From: Leisingera sp. M658
Lineage (GTDB): Bacteria; Pseudomonadota; Alphaproteobacteria; Rhodobacterales; Rhodobacteraceae
NCBI RefSeq assembly: GCF_025144145.1
Contig: NZ_CP083546.1
Coordinates: 1,938,501 to 2,002,500, forward strand
Length of the DNA stretch: 64,000 bases
Reading direction: 5' to 3'
The translations under genes and the position numbers were made by a program. The notes beneath the pieces are model-generated. The model saw only the letters and a program-made list of their open reading frames with translations. It ran no database searches and had not been told where the DNA came from. Shown in pieces: positions 48,507 to 58,984 of this stretch (within the stretch, counting starts at the first letter, position 1; every line of letters starts with the position of its first letter).

Positions 48507-48550
48507 ATCTAATCGCTATAATTGGAATATTCATCTAAAACAGATTAGAT
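48507..48550. promoter_or_regulatory. Inverted repeat in the amidotransferase / SMR gap
   Basis: ATCTAATC (48507-48514) and GATTAGAT (48543-48550) are perfect inverted copies, 28 bases apart, in an AT-rich part of a 254-base divergent gap. They could be an operator for either gene or a chance match. Confidence 0.35.
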
Positions 48551-48716
48551 TCTTAATACAGCGTATCTGCGCACAGTCATCTGTTCACTGCCGCGGCGGC
48601 CGAAAACAAGGCAAACAGTGACGCATTGGGACTTCCTGCACTGCATTGAATACGGTACCGGAGAAAGGAACACTGCTCCGCCGGAGGCCGGGCAAAACGC
48701 GTATACGGAGGCAGAG

Positions 48717-49052
48717 ATGCCGGTTCACTATATCTACCTGATTATTGCGGTTGCAGCGGAAACCATTGGCACAACGGCCCTGCAGGCCAGTCAGCAGTTC
48801 AGCAAGCTTGGACCGTCGCTGATCGTTCTGGTCGCCTATGCGTTTTCCTTTTACATGATGGGGCTGACGCTCAAGTTCATGCCAGTGGGGATTGTTTATG
48901 CGATCTGGTCGGGTCTTGGCATCCTGCTGATAGCGGTTATTGCCTTCATTGTTTTTGGCCAGAAGCTGGATCTGCCAGCCGTGATCGGCATGGTGCTGAT
49001 CATGTCCGGCATCATTATCATTCACCTGTTTTCCAAGTCTTCCGCCCACTGA
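48717..49052 (+). CDS. small multidrug resistance (SMR) family transporter
   Basis: A 111-residue protein with four membrane helices. The ATG at 48717 follows GGAGGCAG. The essential membrane Glu is at residue 15 (IIAVAAETIGTTAL). LKFMPVGIVYAIWSGLGI matches the EmrE/SugE family signature in helices 2-3. It would export cationic or guanidinium-type compounds by proton exchange as a dimer. Confidence 0.9.
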   Translation: MPVHYIYLIIAVAAETIGTTALQASQQFSKLGPSLIVLVAYAFSFYMMGLTLKFMPVGIVYAIWSGLGILLIAVIAFIVFGQKLDLPAVIGMVLIMSGIIIIHLFSKSSAH

Positions 49053-49145
49053 TCCGCATTTGCGGCTTCTTTGGACGGATTTCCTCTGGCCTTTGTGCGG
49101 GGTTCGGGCTATGCGCGGCCCAACTTCCTTACAAAGGCGAACGTC

Positions 49146-50966
49146 ATGGACTTGCGCAACATTGCGATCATTGCTCACGTTGACCACGGCAAAACCACCC
49201 TGGTCGACGAGCTGCTGAAACAATCCGGCGCCTTCCGCGAAAATCAGGCTGTGGCGGAACGCGCCATGGACAGCAACGATCTGGAGCGCGAGCGCGGCAT
49301 TACCATTTTTGCCAAGCCCACCTCGGTCGAGTGGAACGGCACCCGTATCAACATCGTCGACACCCCCGGCCACGCCGATTTCGGTGGCGAGGTTGAGCGG
49401 ATCCTGTCGATGGTCGACGGCGTGGTGCTGCTGGTGGACGCCGCCGAAGGCCCGATGCCGCAGACCAAATTCGTGACCTCCAAGGCGCTGGCTCTGGGCC
49501 TGCGCCCGATTGTGGTTCTGAACAAAGTCGACAAGCCCGACGCCGAGCCCGACCGTGCCCTCGACGAATGCTTTGACCTGTTTGCATCGCTCGACGCCAA
49601 CGAAGACCAGCTGGACTTCCCGCATATGTATGCCTCTGGCCGTAACGGCTGGGCTGATGCTGAACTGGACGGTCCCCGCAAGGATCTGCACGCGCTGTTC
49701 AATCTGATCGTGAACCACGTGCCCGAGCCGAAACAGATCAAACGCCAAGACGAAGATTTCCGGATGCTGGCCACCACATTGGGCAGCGACCCCTTTGTGG
49801 GCCGCCTGCTGACCGGCCGCGTCGAATCCGGCAAACTGAAGGTCGGCGCCACCGTGCAGGCCCTCACCCGCATTGGCCAAAAAATCGAACAGTTCCGCGT
49901 CACACGCATCCAGGCGTTCCGCGGCCTGGCACAGCAGGACATCGAGGAAGCCCAGGCAGGCGACATCGTTTCCCTCGCGGGTATGGCCAAGGCAACGGTG
50001 GCCGATACCATCTGCGCGCTGGCCGTGGATGACCCGCTGGACGCCCAGCCGATTGACCCGCCGACCATCACCGTGACCTTTGGCATCAACGACAGCCCGC
50101 TGGCCGGCCGTGACGGCAAGAAAGTCCAGTCGCGCGTCATCCGCGACCGCCTGATGAAAGAAGCCGAGTCCAACGTCGCCATCAAAATCGCCGACACCCC
50201 CGGCGGCGAAGCCTTTGAGGTTTCGGGCCGCGGTGAACTGCAGATGGGTGTTCTGATTGAGAACATGCGCCGCGAAGGGTTCGAGCTGTCGATCTCCCGC
50301 CCGCAAGTGATCATGAAGGAAGAAGACGGCAAGCGCATGGAGCCGGTCGAAGAAGCCACCATCGACGTGGATGACGAATATTCCGGCGCGGTGATTGAAA
50401 AACTGACCGGTGCCCGCAAAGGCGAGCTGGTCGAGATGAAGCCCGCAGGCGCAGGCAAGACCCGCATCATCGCGCATGTTCCCTCGCGCGGGCTGATCGG
50501 CTATCACGGCGAATTCCTGACCGACACCCGCGGCACCGGCGTTTTGAACCGTGTGTTCCACGGCTGGACCCAGCACAAAGGCGCGATCCCGGGCCGCCGC
50601 GCCGGTGTTCTGATCTCGATGGAGAACGGCACTTCGGTTGCCTTTGCACTGTGGAACCTGGAAGAGCGCGGCAAGATGATGATCGGCGCCCAGGCCGACG
50701 TCTACACCGGCATGATCATCGGTGAGCACTCCCGCGAGAACGATCTGGAAGTGAACCCGCTGAAGGGCAAGAAACTGACCAACGTGCGTGCCTCGGGCAC
50801 CGATGACGCGGTGCGTCTGACCACCCCGGTGACACTGTCGCTGGAAGAGTCGATTGCCTACATCAACGACGACGAGCTGGTCGAGGTGACGCCGAACTCT
50901 GTGCGCCTGCGCAAGCGCTATCTTGACCCGCATGAGCGTAAGCGGATGGCCAAGGCCAACGCCTGA
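49146..50966 (+). CDS. typA: ribosome-associated GTPase TypA/BipA
   Basis: A 606-residue translational GTPase. The G1 motif AHVDHGKTT is at residues 10-18. RGITIFAK and [15 protein letters not shown] supply G2 and G3, and NKVDKPDA is G4. The C-terminal block [20 protein letters not shown] is specific to TypA. It binds ribosomes and aids assembly and growth under stress. The ATG at 49146 fits the conserved N-terminus [15 protein letters not shown]. Confidence 0.97.
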   Translation: MDLRNIAIIAHVDHGKTTLVDELLKQSGAFRENQAVAERAMDSNDLERERGITIFAKPTSVEWNGTRINIVDTPGHADFGGEVERILSMVDGVVLLVDAAEGPMPQTKFVTSKALALGLRPIVVLNKVDKPDAEPDRALDECFDLFASLDANEDQLDFPHMYASGRNGWADAELDGPRKDLHALFNLIVNHVPEPKQIKRQDEDFRMLATTLGSDPFVGRLLTGRVESGKLKVGATVQALTRIGQKIEQFRVTRIQAFRGLAQQDIEEAQAGDIVSLAGMAKATVADTICALAVDDPLDAQPIDPPTITVTFGINDSPLAGRDGKKVQSRVIRDRLMKEAESNVAIKIADTPGGEAFEVSGRGELQMGVLIENMRREGFELSISRPQVIMKEEDGKRMEPVEEATIDVDDEYSGAVIEKLTGARKGELVEMKPAGAGKTRIIAHVPSRGLIGYHGEFLTDTRGTGVLNRVFHGWTQHKGAIPGRRAGVLISMENGTSVAFALWNLEERGKMMIGAQADVYTGMIIGEHSRENDLEVNPLKGKKLTNVRASGTDDAVRLTTPVTLSLEESIAYINDDELVEVTPNSVRLRKRYLDPHERKRMAKANA

Positions 50967-50974
50967 TAGACATT

Positions 50975-51009
50975 AAAAAACGGCGGCAGAAATCTCTGCC
51001 GCCGTTTTT
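50975..51009. terminator. Bidirectional terminator between typA and the MOSC gene
   Basis: AAAAAACGGCGGCAGA pairs with TCTGCCGCCGTTTTT around a 4-base loop, between converging genes. Confidence 0.92.
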
Positions 51010-51491
51010 CATTCTGCCGAAGTCAGAGCTGTGACGCTGTCGCCCAAAGCCACCCTGCCCGGCTCCACCACTTCGGCATACCAGCCGCCATGGCCGCGCA
51101 TCGCGTTATAGCCGCCGTGGCCCAGCACCTCTTCCATCCGCGAACAGGGCGGACAGGGGCCGGTAACCTGCAAAACAGCACTGCCTATCTGAAGCTTCGC
51201 TTTGCGCAATGCCGCAAGATTGATCCCGGAAATGACCAAGTTCCGGCGCAGCAGTTCCGGCTGCAAATTGTCCAGCCCGGCAAGGGCCGCAATCACCGGC
51301 AGATGCTCAGCCTGGATTAATGTAACGGCGCGTTTGCATTCTTTGGCATGATCGCCGCAAAGACCCGCTGCAGTTACATCCGCAGTTTCCACTGTCAGAA
51401 TTTCTTCCCGCCGCGCAGGGCGCAGGCCGATCCACGCCACCCGGCCCTGGCCAGCATGGCGTTTCAGCATCTCCGCAAAAGCGGTGATCAT
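51009..51491 (-). CDS. MOSC-domain protein
   Basis: About 160 residues from the ATG at 51491, which overlaps the DUF1330 stop by one base. MOSC features include VTAAGLCGDHAKECKRAVTL, LLRRNLVISGINL and GPCPPCSRMEEVLG. MOSC domains handle molybdenum cofactor or reactive sulfur, in relatives of YiiM and mARC that reduce N-hydroxylated compounds. The substrate is unknown. Confidence 0.87.
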   Translation of the reverse strand: MITAFAEMLKRHAGQGRVAWIGLRPARREEILTVETADVTAAGLCGDHAKECKRAVTLIQAEHLPVIAALAGLDNLQPELLRRNLVISGINLAALRKAKLQIGSAVLQVTGPCPPCSRMEEVLGHGGYNAMRGHGGWYAEVVEPGRVALGDSVTALTSAE

Positions 51492-51778
51492 TATTCGGAG
51501 GTTTCCACCACCATCAGTTCGCGCTCGGACGCGCCGCGTGCGTGGCTCAGCGCTTCCTGGTACTCCGCACTGTGATAGCACTCGACTGCGGCGTCGACAC
51601 TTGGAAATTTGGCGACAACATTGCGCGGGCGCTCTTTGCCCTCCAACTGCACGAAACGTCCGCCTCGGGCGACGAAGGTGCCGCCGTGCTTGGCGATGGC
51701 CGGCCCCGCCAGTTCGGCATATTTGCCATAGGCATCAGCGTCGGTGACGGTCACATGTGCAATCCAAAGTGCGGGCAT
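51491..51778 (-). CDS. DUF1330 family protein
   Basis: A 95-residue ferredoxin-like (dimeric alpha-beta barrel) protein: WIAHVTVTDADAYGKYAELA, then GGTFVARGGRFVQLEGKE and VVAKFPSVDAAVECYHSAEY, all typical of DUF1330. GGGAGG lies upstream of its ATG. The family is common and lacks a proven function. It is coupled to the MOSC gene. Confidence 0.92.
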   Translation of the reverse strand: MPALWIAHVTVTDADAYGKYAELAGPAIAKHGGTFVARGGRFVQLEGKERPRNVVAKFPSVDAAVECYHSAEYQEALSHARGASERELMVVETSE

Positions 51779-51856
51779 CGGAGCCTCCCAAGGTATGATC
51801 TTTCCGGCAGATTAGGCGATTTGCCGGAAAGACCAAGCATTTTTTTGACCAAATGG

Positions 51857-54508
51857 TCAGCCAGCCAGCACAGCCTCGGCTGCCTTGATCGCCTCGTCAG
51901 CGCCGGAGAAATCCTTGCCGCCGCCCTGGGCCATATCCGGACGGCCACCGCCGCCTTTGCCGCCCACAGCCGGAACAGCCGCCTTCAGCACGTCCACGGC
52001 TGAAATTTCGCCAGTCAGATCGTCGGTCACGCCCGCGGCCACAGCAACTTTGCCATCCTCCTCGGCAATCAGCAGGATCACACCAGAGCCGATGTTCTGC
52101 TTGTGCGCATCAATCAGGCCGCGGAGATCCTTGCCGGACACCCCTTTCAGGGCCTGGGCCAGGAATTTCTTGCCGTTGACGTCCTTGGCATCGGCGCCGT
52201 TTCCGGACCCGCCACCCATCGCAACCTGCTGCTTGAGATTCGAAATCTCGTTCTGCAACGCCTTGCGTTCGTCCATCATCGCCTTCAGACGGTCCATAAC
52301 ATCGCCAGGCTGCGCTTTCAGCGCAGTTGCAATCTCGGCCATCCGGCCTGTTTCGCGCTCCAGATGCTCAAACGCTGCGGCCCCCGTCAGCGCCTCTATC
52401 CGGCGCACACCAGCCGAAGACGCACTGTCGCCCAGGATTACAAAGGTGCCGATGTCGCCGGTCTGTTTCACATGGGTGCCGCCGCACAATTCGATGGAAT
52501 ATGTGTCGCCATCGTGGCCCTTGCCGGTTTCCGCCCGGCCCATGGAGACCACACGGACTTCATCGCCGTATTTCTCGCCGAACAGCGCCTGCGCGCCCAA
52601 GTCCCGCGCATCATCCGGGGTCATGATCCGGGTCGACACGGGCGTGTTTTGACGAATGAAATCATTCACTTCCGCGCCGACCTTCGTCAGCTCCACAGCG
52701 CTCATCGCCTTGTTGTGGCTGAAATCAAACCGCAGACGGTCCGCAGCATTCAGCGATCCCTTCTGAGCCACATGTTCACCCAGCGCATTGCGCAGCGCCT
52801 CATGCAGCAGATGCGTGGCCGAGTGGTTGGCCCGGATCCGGCTGCGGCGCGCGTGGTCGACTTCCATCGCGGCACCAAGGCCGACAGCAATTTCACCTTC
52901 GGTCACTTCGGCAATGTGCAGGAACAGCCCTTCCACCTTTTTGGTGTCGGTGATACGGGCCGCGCCGCCTTCGACGGTCAGCACACCGCTGTCGCCAACC
53001 TGGCCGCCGCTTTCACCGTAAAACGGCGTCTGGTTCAGGATGATCTGAACCGTTTCACCCTTGCCCGCCGATTGAACCTGCGCGCCATCTTTGACGATAG
53101 CGGCAACCTGGCCCTCGGCTTTTTCGGTCTCATAGCCCAGGAATTCGGTCGGTCCTGCAGCATCGAGAATGTCGAAGTAGACTTTCACATCCGCCGCTTC
53201 GCCCAGACCGATGCCACCAGCGCGGGATTTCTCCTTTTGCGCCTTCATCGCCGCATCGAAACCGTCAGTATCAACCTCGATCTCCTTGGCACGCAGCGCG
53301 TCCTGCGTCAGATCAAGCGGGAAACCGAATGTGTCGTACAATTTGAACGCAGTTTCACCGGGCAGGACATCGCCCTTGCCCAGATCGCCCGAGGCATCAT
53401 CCAGCAGCTTCAGGCCGCGGTCCAGCGTCCTGAGGAAACGGGTTTCTTCCTGCTCAAAGGTCTCTTCGATCAGCGCCTGGCCCTGGCCAAGTTCCGGATA
53501 GGCCGCGCCCATCTTCTGCACCAGTGCCGGCACCAGTTTGTGCATCACCGGATCGGTGGCGCCCAGCAGCGACGCATGGCGCATCGCGCGGCGCATGATG
53601 CGGCGGAGAACATAGCCGCGGCCCTCATTCGACGGCAGCACGCCCTCAGCGATCAGGAAAGAACACGAGCGCAGGTGGTCCGCGATCACTCGGTGGTGCA
53701 CGTTCTGATCCCCGAACGGATCGGAATTCGTGACATTTGCCGAAGCTTCAATCAGAGACTTGAACAGATCGGTTTCATAGTTGTCATGGGTGCCCTGCAG
53801 CAGCGCCGCAATCCGCTCCAACCCCATGCCGGTGTCGATCGACTGCATCTCCAGATCGACCATCGAGCCGTCAGCGAACTTCTCGTTCTGCATGAAAACG
53901 AGGTTCCAGATCTCAATAAACCGGTCGCCGTCTTCCTCAGGTGAACCCGGAGGACCGCCCCAGATGTGATCGCCGTGGTCATAGAAGATTTCGGTGCAGG
54001 GGCCGCAAGGGCCGGTATCGCCCATCTGCCAAAAGTTGTCGGAGGTTGCGATCCGGATGATCCGGTCCTCGGGCACCCCGATCTTTTTCCAGATTTCAAA
54101 GGCTTCATCGTCGGTATGATAGACGGTGGTGTAAAGCCGGTCCTTGGGAACGTCGAGCTCCTTGGTGATCAGCTCCCAGGCAAAGGGGATTGCCTCATGC
54201 TTGAAATAGTCGCCAAAGGAAAAGTTTCCGAGCATCTCGAAAAACGTGTGGTGGCGCGCGGTATAACCCACATTGTCGAGGTCATTGTGCTTGCCGCCGG
54301 CGCGCACGCACTTCTGCGAGGAGGTTGCGCGTTTGTAGTCGCGGGTCTCAACCCCGGTAAAACAGTTCTTGAACTGCACCATGCCTGAGTTGGTGAACAT
54401 CAGGGTCGGGTCGTTGCGCGGCACCAGCGGGCTGGAGTCCACCACTTCGTGCCCCTGTTTGGCAAAGTAGTTCAGAAAGGTTGAGCGGATATCGTTGAGC
54501 GTCGGCAT
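51857..54508 (-). CDS. alaS: alanyl-tRNA synthetase
   Basis: An 883-residue class II synthetase starting [20 protein letters not shown]. The editing-domain zinc motifs [11 protein letters not shown] and [11 protein letters not shown] are visible, as is the C-terminal DHHA1 glycine-rich end ([15 protein letters not shown]). It charges tRNA-Ala and clears mischarged Ser and Gly. It lies downstream of recA, the usual order in Alphaproteobacteria. Confidence 0.97.
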   Translation of the reverse strand: MPTLNDIRSTFLNYFAKQGHEVVDSSPLVPRNDPTLMFTNSGMVQFKNCFTGVETRDYKRATSSQKCVRAGGKHNDLDNVGYTARHHTFFEMLGNFSFGDYFKHEAIPFAWELITKELDVPKDRLYTTVYHTDDEAFEIWKKIGVPEDRIIRIATSDNFWQMGDTGPCGPCTEIFYDHGDHIWGGPPGSPEEDGDRFIEIWNLVFMQNEKFADGSMVDLEMQSIDTGMGLERIAALLQGTHDNYETDLFKSLIEASANVTNSDPFGDQNVHHRVIADHLRSCSFLIAEGVLPSNEGRGYVLRRIMRRAMRHASLLGATDPVMHKLVPALVQKMGAAYPELGQGQALIEETFEQEETRFLRTLDRGLKLLDDASGDLGKGDVLPGETAFKLYDTFGFPLDLTQDALRAKEIEVDTDGFDAAMKAQKEKSRAGGIGLGEAADVKVYFDILDAAGPTEFLGYETEKAEGQVAAIVKDGAQVQSAGKGETVQIILNQTPFYGESGGQVGDSGVLTVEGGAARITDTKKVEGLFLHIAEVTEGEIAVGLGAAMEVDHARRSRIRANHSATHLLHEALRNALGEHVAQKGSLNAADRLRFDFSHNKAMSAVELTKVGAEVNDFIRQNTPVSTRIMTPDDARDLGAQALFGEKYGDEVRVVSMGRAETGKGHDGDTYSIELCGGTHVKQTGDIGTFVILGDSASSAGVRRIEALTGAAAFEHLERETGRMAEIATALKAQPGDVMDRLKAMMDERKALQNEISNLKQQVAMGGGSGNGADAKDVNGKKFLAQALKGVSGKDLRGLIDAHKQNIGSGVILLIAEEDGKVAVAAGVTDDLTGEISAVDVLKAAVPAVGGKGGGGRPDMAQGGGKDFSGADEAIKAAEAVLAG

Positions 54509-54603
54509 ATGCAGGATCTCTTGCGGGCTTAAATAAGCGGTCCGGGCAGGTTTACCCCCCAGCCGGCGCACTGTCTACAGCGCGAAGCGGCGTCTCCCAT
54601 GAA

Positions 54604-54628
54604 AAAGGGCGCAGCTTGCGCCACGCCC
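54604..54628 (-). terminator. Terminator after recA
   Basis: On the minus strand GGCGCA/TGCGCC, extended by outer GGG/CCC pairing, is followed by TTTTTC, 36 bases after the recA stop. Confidence 0.7.
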
Positions 54629-54663
54629 TCGCATTTCAAATATTTGATCAGATTACCCGGCGC

Positions 54664-55731
54664 TTAGGCCTCAAGGATATCGTCTGCGCCGCTTACATCC
54701 GGACGGTCGAACTCCAGCCCGTGCGAGGCGCGGATCTTGTCTTCGATGTCAAAGGCAATCGCCGCATTGTCCCGCAGGAAGGTTTTGGCGTTTTCACGCC
54801 CCTGCCCGATCCGCTCATCCCCATAGGAGAACCAGGCGCCGGATTTATTGACAACACCCGCTGCCACACCAAGGTCCAGCAATTCCCCCATTTTCGAGAT
54901 GCCTTCGCCATACATGATGTCGAATTCCACCTGCTTGAACGGCGGCGCCACCTTGTTCTTTACCACTTTGACGCGGGTCGAATTGCCGACCACCTCGTCC
55001 CGGTCCTTGATCGCACCGATGCGGCGGATGTCCAGGCGGACGGAGGAGTAGAACTTCAGCGCGTTGCCGCCGGTGGTGGTTTCAGGGGAGCCGAACATAA
55101 CGCCGATCTTCATGCGGATCTGGTTAATGAAGATCACCATGCATTTGGAGCGGCTGATTGAACCTGTCAGCTTGCGCATCGCCTGGCTCATCAGCCGGGC
55201 CTGCACGCCGACGCTGCTGTCACCCATATCGCCCTCAAGCTCGGACTTGGGGGTCAGCGCCGCCACCGAGTCGACGACGACCATGTTCACCGCACCGGAG
55301 CGTACCAGCGTATCGGTGATTTCAAGCGCCTGTTCACCGGTATCGGGCTGCGAAATCAGCAGCTCGTCCAGGTCGACGCCCAGCTTGGCCGCATATTGCG
55401 GATCCAGCGCGTGTTCCGCGTCTACAAAGGCGCAGACACCGCCCTTTTTCTGCTGTTCTGCAATGCAATGCAGCGTCAGTGTTGTCTTGCCCGAGCTTTC
55501 CGGGCCGTAGATTTCGATGATCCGCCCCATCGGCAGACCGCCGATCCCCAGCGCGATGTCCAGGCCCAGCGATCCGGTCGAGCTGGCCTCGATCTCCTGC
55601 AAGGCCGTGCCATCGCCAAGCTTCATGATAGAGCCCTTGCCGAACTGCCGCTCAATTTGCGCAAGCGCGCTGTCGAGCGCCTTTTGCTTGTCACCGCTTA
55701 CTTTATTTTTCATGGTCAAAAGATCCGCCAT
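54664..55731 (-). CDS. recA: recombinase RecA
   Basis: A 355-residue RecA. Walker A is GPESSGKTT, followed by [29 protein letters not shown] and [17 protein letters not shown]. The ATG at 55731 has AAGGGAC in front; an ATG nine codons upstream lacks family support. It carries out strand exchange and triggers LexA cleavage. A LexA box lies about 60 bases upstream. Confidence 0.98.
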   Translation of the reverse strand: MADLLTMKNKVSGDKQKALDSALAQIERQFGKGSIMKLGDGTALQEIEASSTGSLGLDIALGIGGLPMGRIIEIYGPESSGKTTLTLHCIAEQQKKGGVCAFVDAEHALDPQYAAKLGVDLDELLISQPDTGEQALEITDTLVRSGAVNMVVVDSVAALTPKSELEGDMGDSSVGVQARLMSQAMRKLTGSISRSKCMVIFINQIRMKIGVMFGSPETTTGGNALKFYSSVRLDIRRIGAIKDRDEVVGNSTRVKVVKNKVAPPFKQVEFDIMYGEGISKMGELLDLGVAAGVVNKSGAWFSYGDERIGQGRENAKTFLRDNAAIAFDIEDKIRASHGLEFDRPDVSGADDILEA

Positions 55732-55787
55732 AGTCCCTTGTCCCTTTCTATGTGTCACACACCGGGGCGTGCGGCAATCACTGCTTT

Positions 55788-55802
55788 GTTCACCTCTTGT
55801 TC
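55788..55802 (-). promoter_or_regulatory. LexA (SOS) box of recA
   Basis: On the minus strand the sequence reads GAAC, seven bases, GAAC, the exact alphaproteobacterial LexA direct-repeat consensus. Confidence 0.88.
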
Positions 55803-55924
55803 CTTATGAGATCAAAAAGAGAACATTGCAACAGAAAACTCTGTGTACACACATCAAACCCGGGGTGTTAAAGAAAGATTGATGGTTAATCCGCAGCAAG
55901 AAATTTTACCGGGCAGTTAACGGA

Positions 55925-56524
55925 ATGATGATATTTTTCAAAGAACGGCTGGCGCTACTCTCCGTTCCCAAGACCGGCACCACCGCCTTTCAGGCAGCTT
56001 TGCGCAACCGGGCAGATCTGGTGGTCTCCGACCCGCCGGAGCTGAAACATGCGCCGCTGTACCGCTACAACCGGTGGATCCGGCCGATGTTTGAGAAGGT
56101 CTGCGGTGCCGAACTGGAAGTCGCCGCAGTGATGCGGGAGCCGGTCAGCTGGCTGGGCAGCTGGTACAGGTACCGGCAGCGGCCGGCGCTGGATGGCAAT
56201 CCGAATTCGACCAAGGATGTCAGCTTTGACGACTTCCTGCACGCCTATTGCAAAGGCAAACCGCCCGCCTTTGCCAATGTCGGCAGCCAAGCGAAATTCC
56301 TGGAGGCACAGCCAAATGGCTGCAAGGTCAGCCATCTGTTCCGCTATGAGGATCAGGACGCGTTGAAGCAGTTCCTGGAGCTTCGCCTGGACGTGGAAAT
56401 CCGGCTGGAGCGCAAAAATGTCAGCCCTCAGGCAAGTCTGACACTAAGCCCGGAAGCCCAGAACCATGTCCGGCGAAAGCGTGCAGCGGAATTTGAACTT
56501 TACGATTCTATTCCAGTCCGTTGA
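55925..56524 (+). CDS. sulfotransferase-like protein
   Basis: A 199-residue protein opening with LSVPKTGTTAFQAALRN, the pattern of the PAPS 5'-phosphosulfate loop of sulfotransferases. MREPVSWLGSWYRY around residue 70 fits the 3'-phosphate-binding segment. It is shorter than classical sulfotransferases (about 250-300), so it is either a compact version or a distant relative using the fold differently. It is divergent from recA and converges on cckA. I cannot name an acceptor. Confidence 0.65.
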   Translation: MMIFFKERLALLSVPKTGTTAFQAALRNRADLVVSDPPELKHAPLYRYNRWIRPMFEKVCGAELEVAAVMREPVSWLGSWYRYRQRPALDGNPNSTKDVSFDDFLHAYCKGKPPAFANVGSQAKFLEAQPNGCKVSHLFRYEDQDALKQFLELRLDVEIRLERKNVSPQASLTLSPEAQNHVRRKRAAEFELYDSIPVR

Positions 56525-56530
56525 CCATAA

Positions 56531-56553
56531 AAAGCCGCCGGAACCGGCGGCTT
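56531..56553. terminator. Bidirectional terminator between sulfotransferase-like gene and cckA
   Basis: AAAGCCGCCGG / CCGGCGGCTTT forms a near-perfect stem with a tight loop between converging genes. Confidence 0.82.
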
Positions 56554-56576
56554 TCACAGATCTGATTTTCTCAACC

Positions 56577-58892
56577 TTAATGCAGTTGCGCATGAACCGT
56601 TTCGGTCAACTGGTTGAGCGAGAACGGTTTCGGCAGGAACACCGAATTCGGCACATCCGGGTCAGCCTCGCCAAAGGCTCCTTCGGCATAACCTGAAACA
56701 AACACCACGCGGGTATCAGGGCGTTCTTTCAGCGCCTGGCGCACCCAGCTGGGCCCGTCCATGCCGGGCATCACCACATCAGTGACAAAGACATCCACGG
56801 TCAGGCCGGGATCTTCCAGCGTGCGCAGTGCGTCCTCGGCAGATTCGGCTTCCAGCACCGTATAGCCCCGCATCCGCAGTGCACGCGACGCAAAGGCCCG
56901 CACCGGAGCCTCATCCTCGACCAGCAGCACCACGCCCTCGCCGTGCTGGGCGGCAACAGCTTTCTCCGTGGTCTCGGCAGGTTTTTCAGCGGCAAGCTGG
57001 TCGGCCTGCTGTTTGTAGACCGGAAAGAACAGGGTGAACTGGGTGCCGTGTCCCTTGACCGAGTCAACAAAGATGTAGCCGCCGGTCTGCTTGATGATGC
57101 CATAGGCCGTGGACAGGCCCAAACCGGTTCCCTCGCCCGTGCGTTTGGTGGTGTAGAAGGGTTCAAACACCTTTTGCAGCTTGTCCGGAGCGATCCCTAC
57201 ACCTTCATCGGACACTTTCACGGTGACCCAATCGCCGGCCGGAACTGTGGCGCGGTTCCGCTCCAGCGGTTTATCCAGCGCGATCACTTCCGTCTCGACC
57301 CGGATCTCACCGCCCTGCGGCATCGCATCGCGCGCGTTCACCACCAGATTCATCAGCACTTGTTCCAGCTGCCGCTTATCAGCACGGATCGACTTCATCA
57401 CCGGATCGTGGCTGAGGGTCAGAGTGACCTTTTCACCCACCAGCCGGTTCAGCAGATGGGTCAGGTCCGACAGCGTGTCCCGCACATCCAGGGTTTCCGG
57501 CTGCAGGGTCTGTTTGCGCGAAAACGCCAGCAGCTGGCTGACAAGCGAGGCCGCCCGGTTGGCGTTCTCGTGGATCTGGATCAGATCGCCATAGTCCTGG
57601 TCGCCCTGATCATGACGCAGCAACAGCAAATCGCAGTGGCCGGAAATCGCGGTCAGCAGATTGTTGAAGTCATGCGCAACGCCGCCCGCCAGCTGACCGA
57701 TTGCCTGCATCTTCTGGCTTTGCACAAATTGCGCTTCCAGCGTCTTCAACTCGGTCGCATCATTCAGCACTGCGATCAGCATCGGAGTGCCCTCTTCCAC
57801 CACCCGGGTGAGAGTCACCTGAACAAAGACTTCCTTGTCAGCGCGCGACAGGCGCAGGAATTCAGACTTGTTCGGTGCCAGCCCGTCGGCGGTATCGCGC
57901 AGCCAGTCTGACATCGGGCGGCCTAGCCCTTCCATCAGCTGGCCAAGTTTCAGATTGGCACAGCTTTCAACGCCTAGCAGGCGCAGGGCCATGCGGTTGC
58001 TGGTCAGAATTTCACCTGTAGGAGCAACCTTGAGGAACGGCACAGGCAGCGCTTCCAACCCGGCTTGGGCAGAGTCGAAACTGCCTTCGTCCACTTCCAT
58101 CAGAAACAGTTCGCTGCGCCCCTGGGTGCGGTTCTTCTCGCTGACCAGCACCTGGACCGGGCCGGATTTGGTGCTGAGCGTATTGATCTGCCCGGGCATG
58201 ACCGGCAGCGCAGGGAACAAACGGTCGGTGGATTTCACCCGTTCGCCGATCAGGCTGCGGGCTGCCTCGTTCATGAACAAAACAGCGCCAGTGCGGCCAA
58301 CCGTGATCATCGGAACCGGCATCGTTTCCGCACCGCGCCCGTTGCCGCCGCGATCCAGGATATCCTCCACCCGCCACAGAAAGCTGCCGCCGTTCATCTG
58401 GTGAACCGCCAGCCGCACATGGCCGCGCCGGGTCACGATATCCTCGCGGGCGGCACCATCGACGCGGGCGCGGCTTTGCAACCGGTACAAAACAGCCGAA
58501 GGGTTAGCCAGAATCGACCGCAAAGTTCCTGCCAATGTGTCGCGGCTGCCGTCCTCGAACCGTTTTACAGCGGCCCCGTTGCAGGCATGGACCACTCCAT
58601 CGCCGTCCGTGACAAAACTTGGCGTTGCATCTTTTTCGATAAAGCCGGTCAGCAGCTCCGCCGCCATCGACCGCGCATTCAGGCGCATCCGGGTTTGAAT
58701 AACCATCAGCACCGCCACAGCCGCCAGTGTCAGCCCCACCATGACAAAACCGCGGCCCATCCAATCGGGCAGCGGCACCAGCCAGGGGCCTGACAGCAGC
58801 ATCAGGGCCAGCAGCAGTGTCGCGGCCAGCCGGGCATGCTCGGGGGCGTAAACCCGCAGTTCCGGAACGGAAGTTTCTTGGCGACCGGACAT
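56577..58892 (-). CDS. cckA: cell-cycle hybrid histidine kinase CckA
   Basis: A 771-residue hybrid kinase. Two membrane helices lie at about residues 22-66, with PAS-like domains at about 80-175, 190-260 and 275-380. HisKA carries the phosphorylated His407 in AIGQLAGGVAHDFNNLLTAI, the CckA hallmark. The HATPase has NLVVNARDAMPQGG and GEGTGLGLSTAYGIIKQTGG. The C-terminal receiver has its Asp in VFVTDVVMPGMDG. CckA passes phosphate through ChpT to CtrA, which in Rhodobacterales controls motility, gene transfer agents and quorum-related traits. GGAG supports the ATG at 58892. Confidence 0.94.
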   Translation of the reverse strand: MSGRQETSVPELRVYAPEHARLAATLLLALMLLSGPWLVPLPDWMGRGFVMVGLTLAAVAVLMVIQTRMRLNARSMAAELLTGFIEKDATPSFVTDGDGVVHACNGAAVKRFEDGSRDTLAGTLRSILANPSAVLYRLQSRARVDGAAREDIVTRRGHVRLAVHQMNGGSFLWRVEDILDRGGNGRGAETMPVPMITVGRTGAVLFMNEAARSLIGERVKSTDRLFPALPVMPGQINTLSTKSGPVQVLVSEKNRTQGRSELFLMEVDEGSFDSAQAGLEALPVPFLKVAPTGEILTSNRMALRLLGVESCANLKLGQLMEGLGRPMSDWLRDTADGLAPNKSEFLRLSRADKEVFVQVTLTRVVEEGTPMLIAVLNDATELKTLEAQFVQSQKMQAIGQLAGGVAHDFNNLLTAISGHCDLLLLRHDQGDQDYGDLIQIHENANRAASLVSQLLAFSRKQTLQPETLDVRDTLSDLTHLLNRLVGEKVTLTLSHDPVMKSIRADKRQLEQVLMNLVVNARDAMPQGGEIRVETEVIALDKPLERNRATVPAGDWVTVKVSDEGVGIAPDKLQKVFEPFYTTKRTGEGTGLGLSTAYGIIKQTGGYIFVDSVKGHGTQFTLFFPVYKQQADQLAAEKPAETTEKAVAAQHGEGVVLLVEDEAPVRAFASRALRMRGYTVLEAESAEDALRTLEDPGLTVDVFVTDVVMPGMDGPSWVRQALKERPDTRVVFVSGYAEGAFGEADPDVPNSVFLPKPFSLNQLTETVHAQLH

Positions 58893-58941
58893 TACGGCTC
58901 CATGGACAATGCAAAGTGACGCCATAACGCGGCGGTTTTGG

Positions 58942-58956
58942 TTAAAACCACGTTAA
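58942..58956. promoter_or_regulatory. CtrA-type site upstream of cckA
   Basis: TTAAAACCACGTTAA fits TTAA-N7-TTAA exactly and lies 50 bases before the cckA start, in the short gap to the methyltransferase gene. Confidence 0.62.
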
Positions 58957-58984
58957 GAAACACAAAGGTTTCCCGGCGGAGACC

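Noticed and set aside
48585-50933. A 782-codon open frame on the minus strand
   Set aside because: It mirrors typA, whose GTPase motifs are complete on the plus strand, and has no recognisable protein features.
52103-53944. A 613-codon open frame on the plus strand
   Set aside because: Antisense shadow of alaS.
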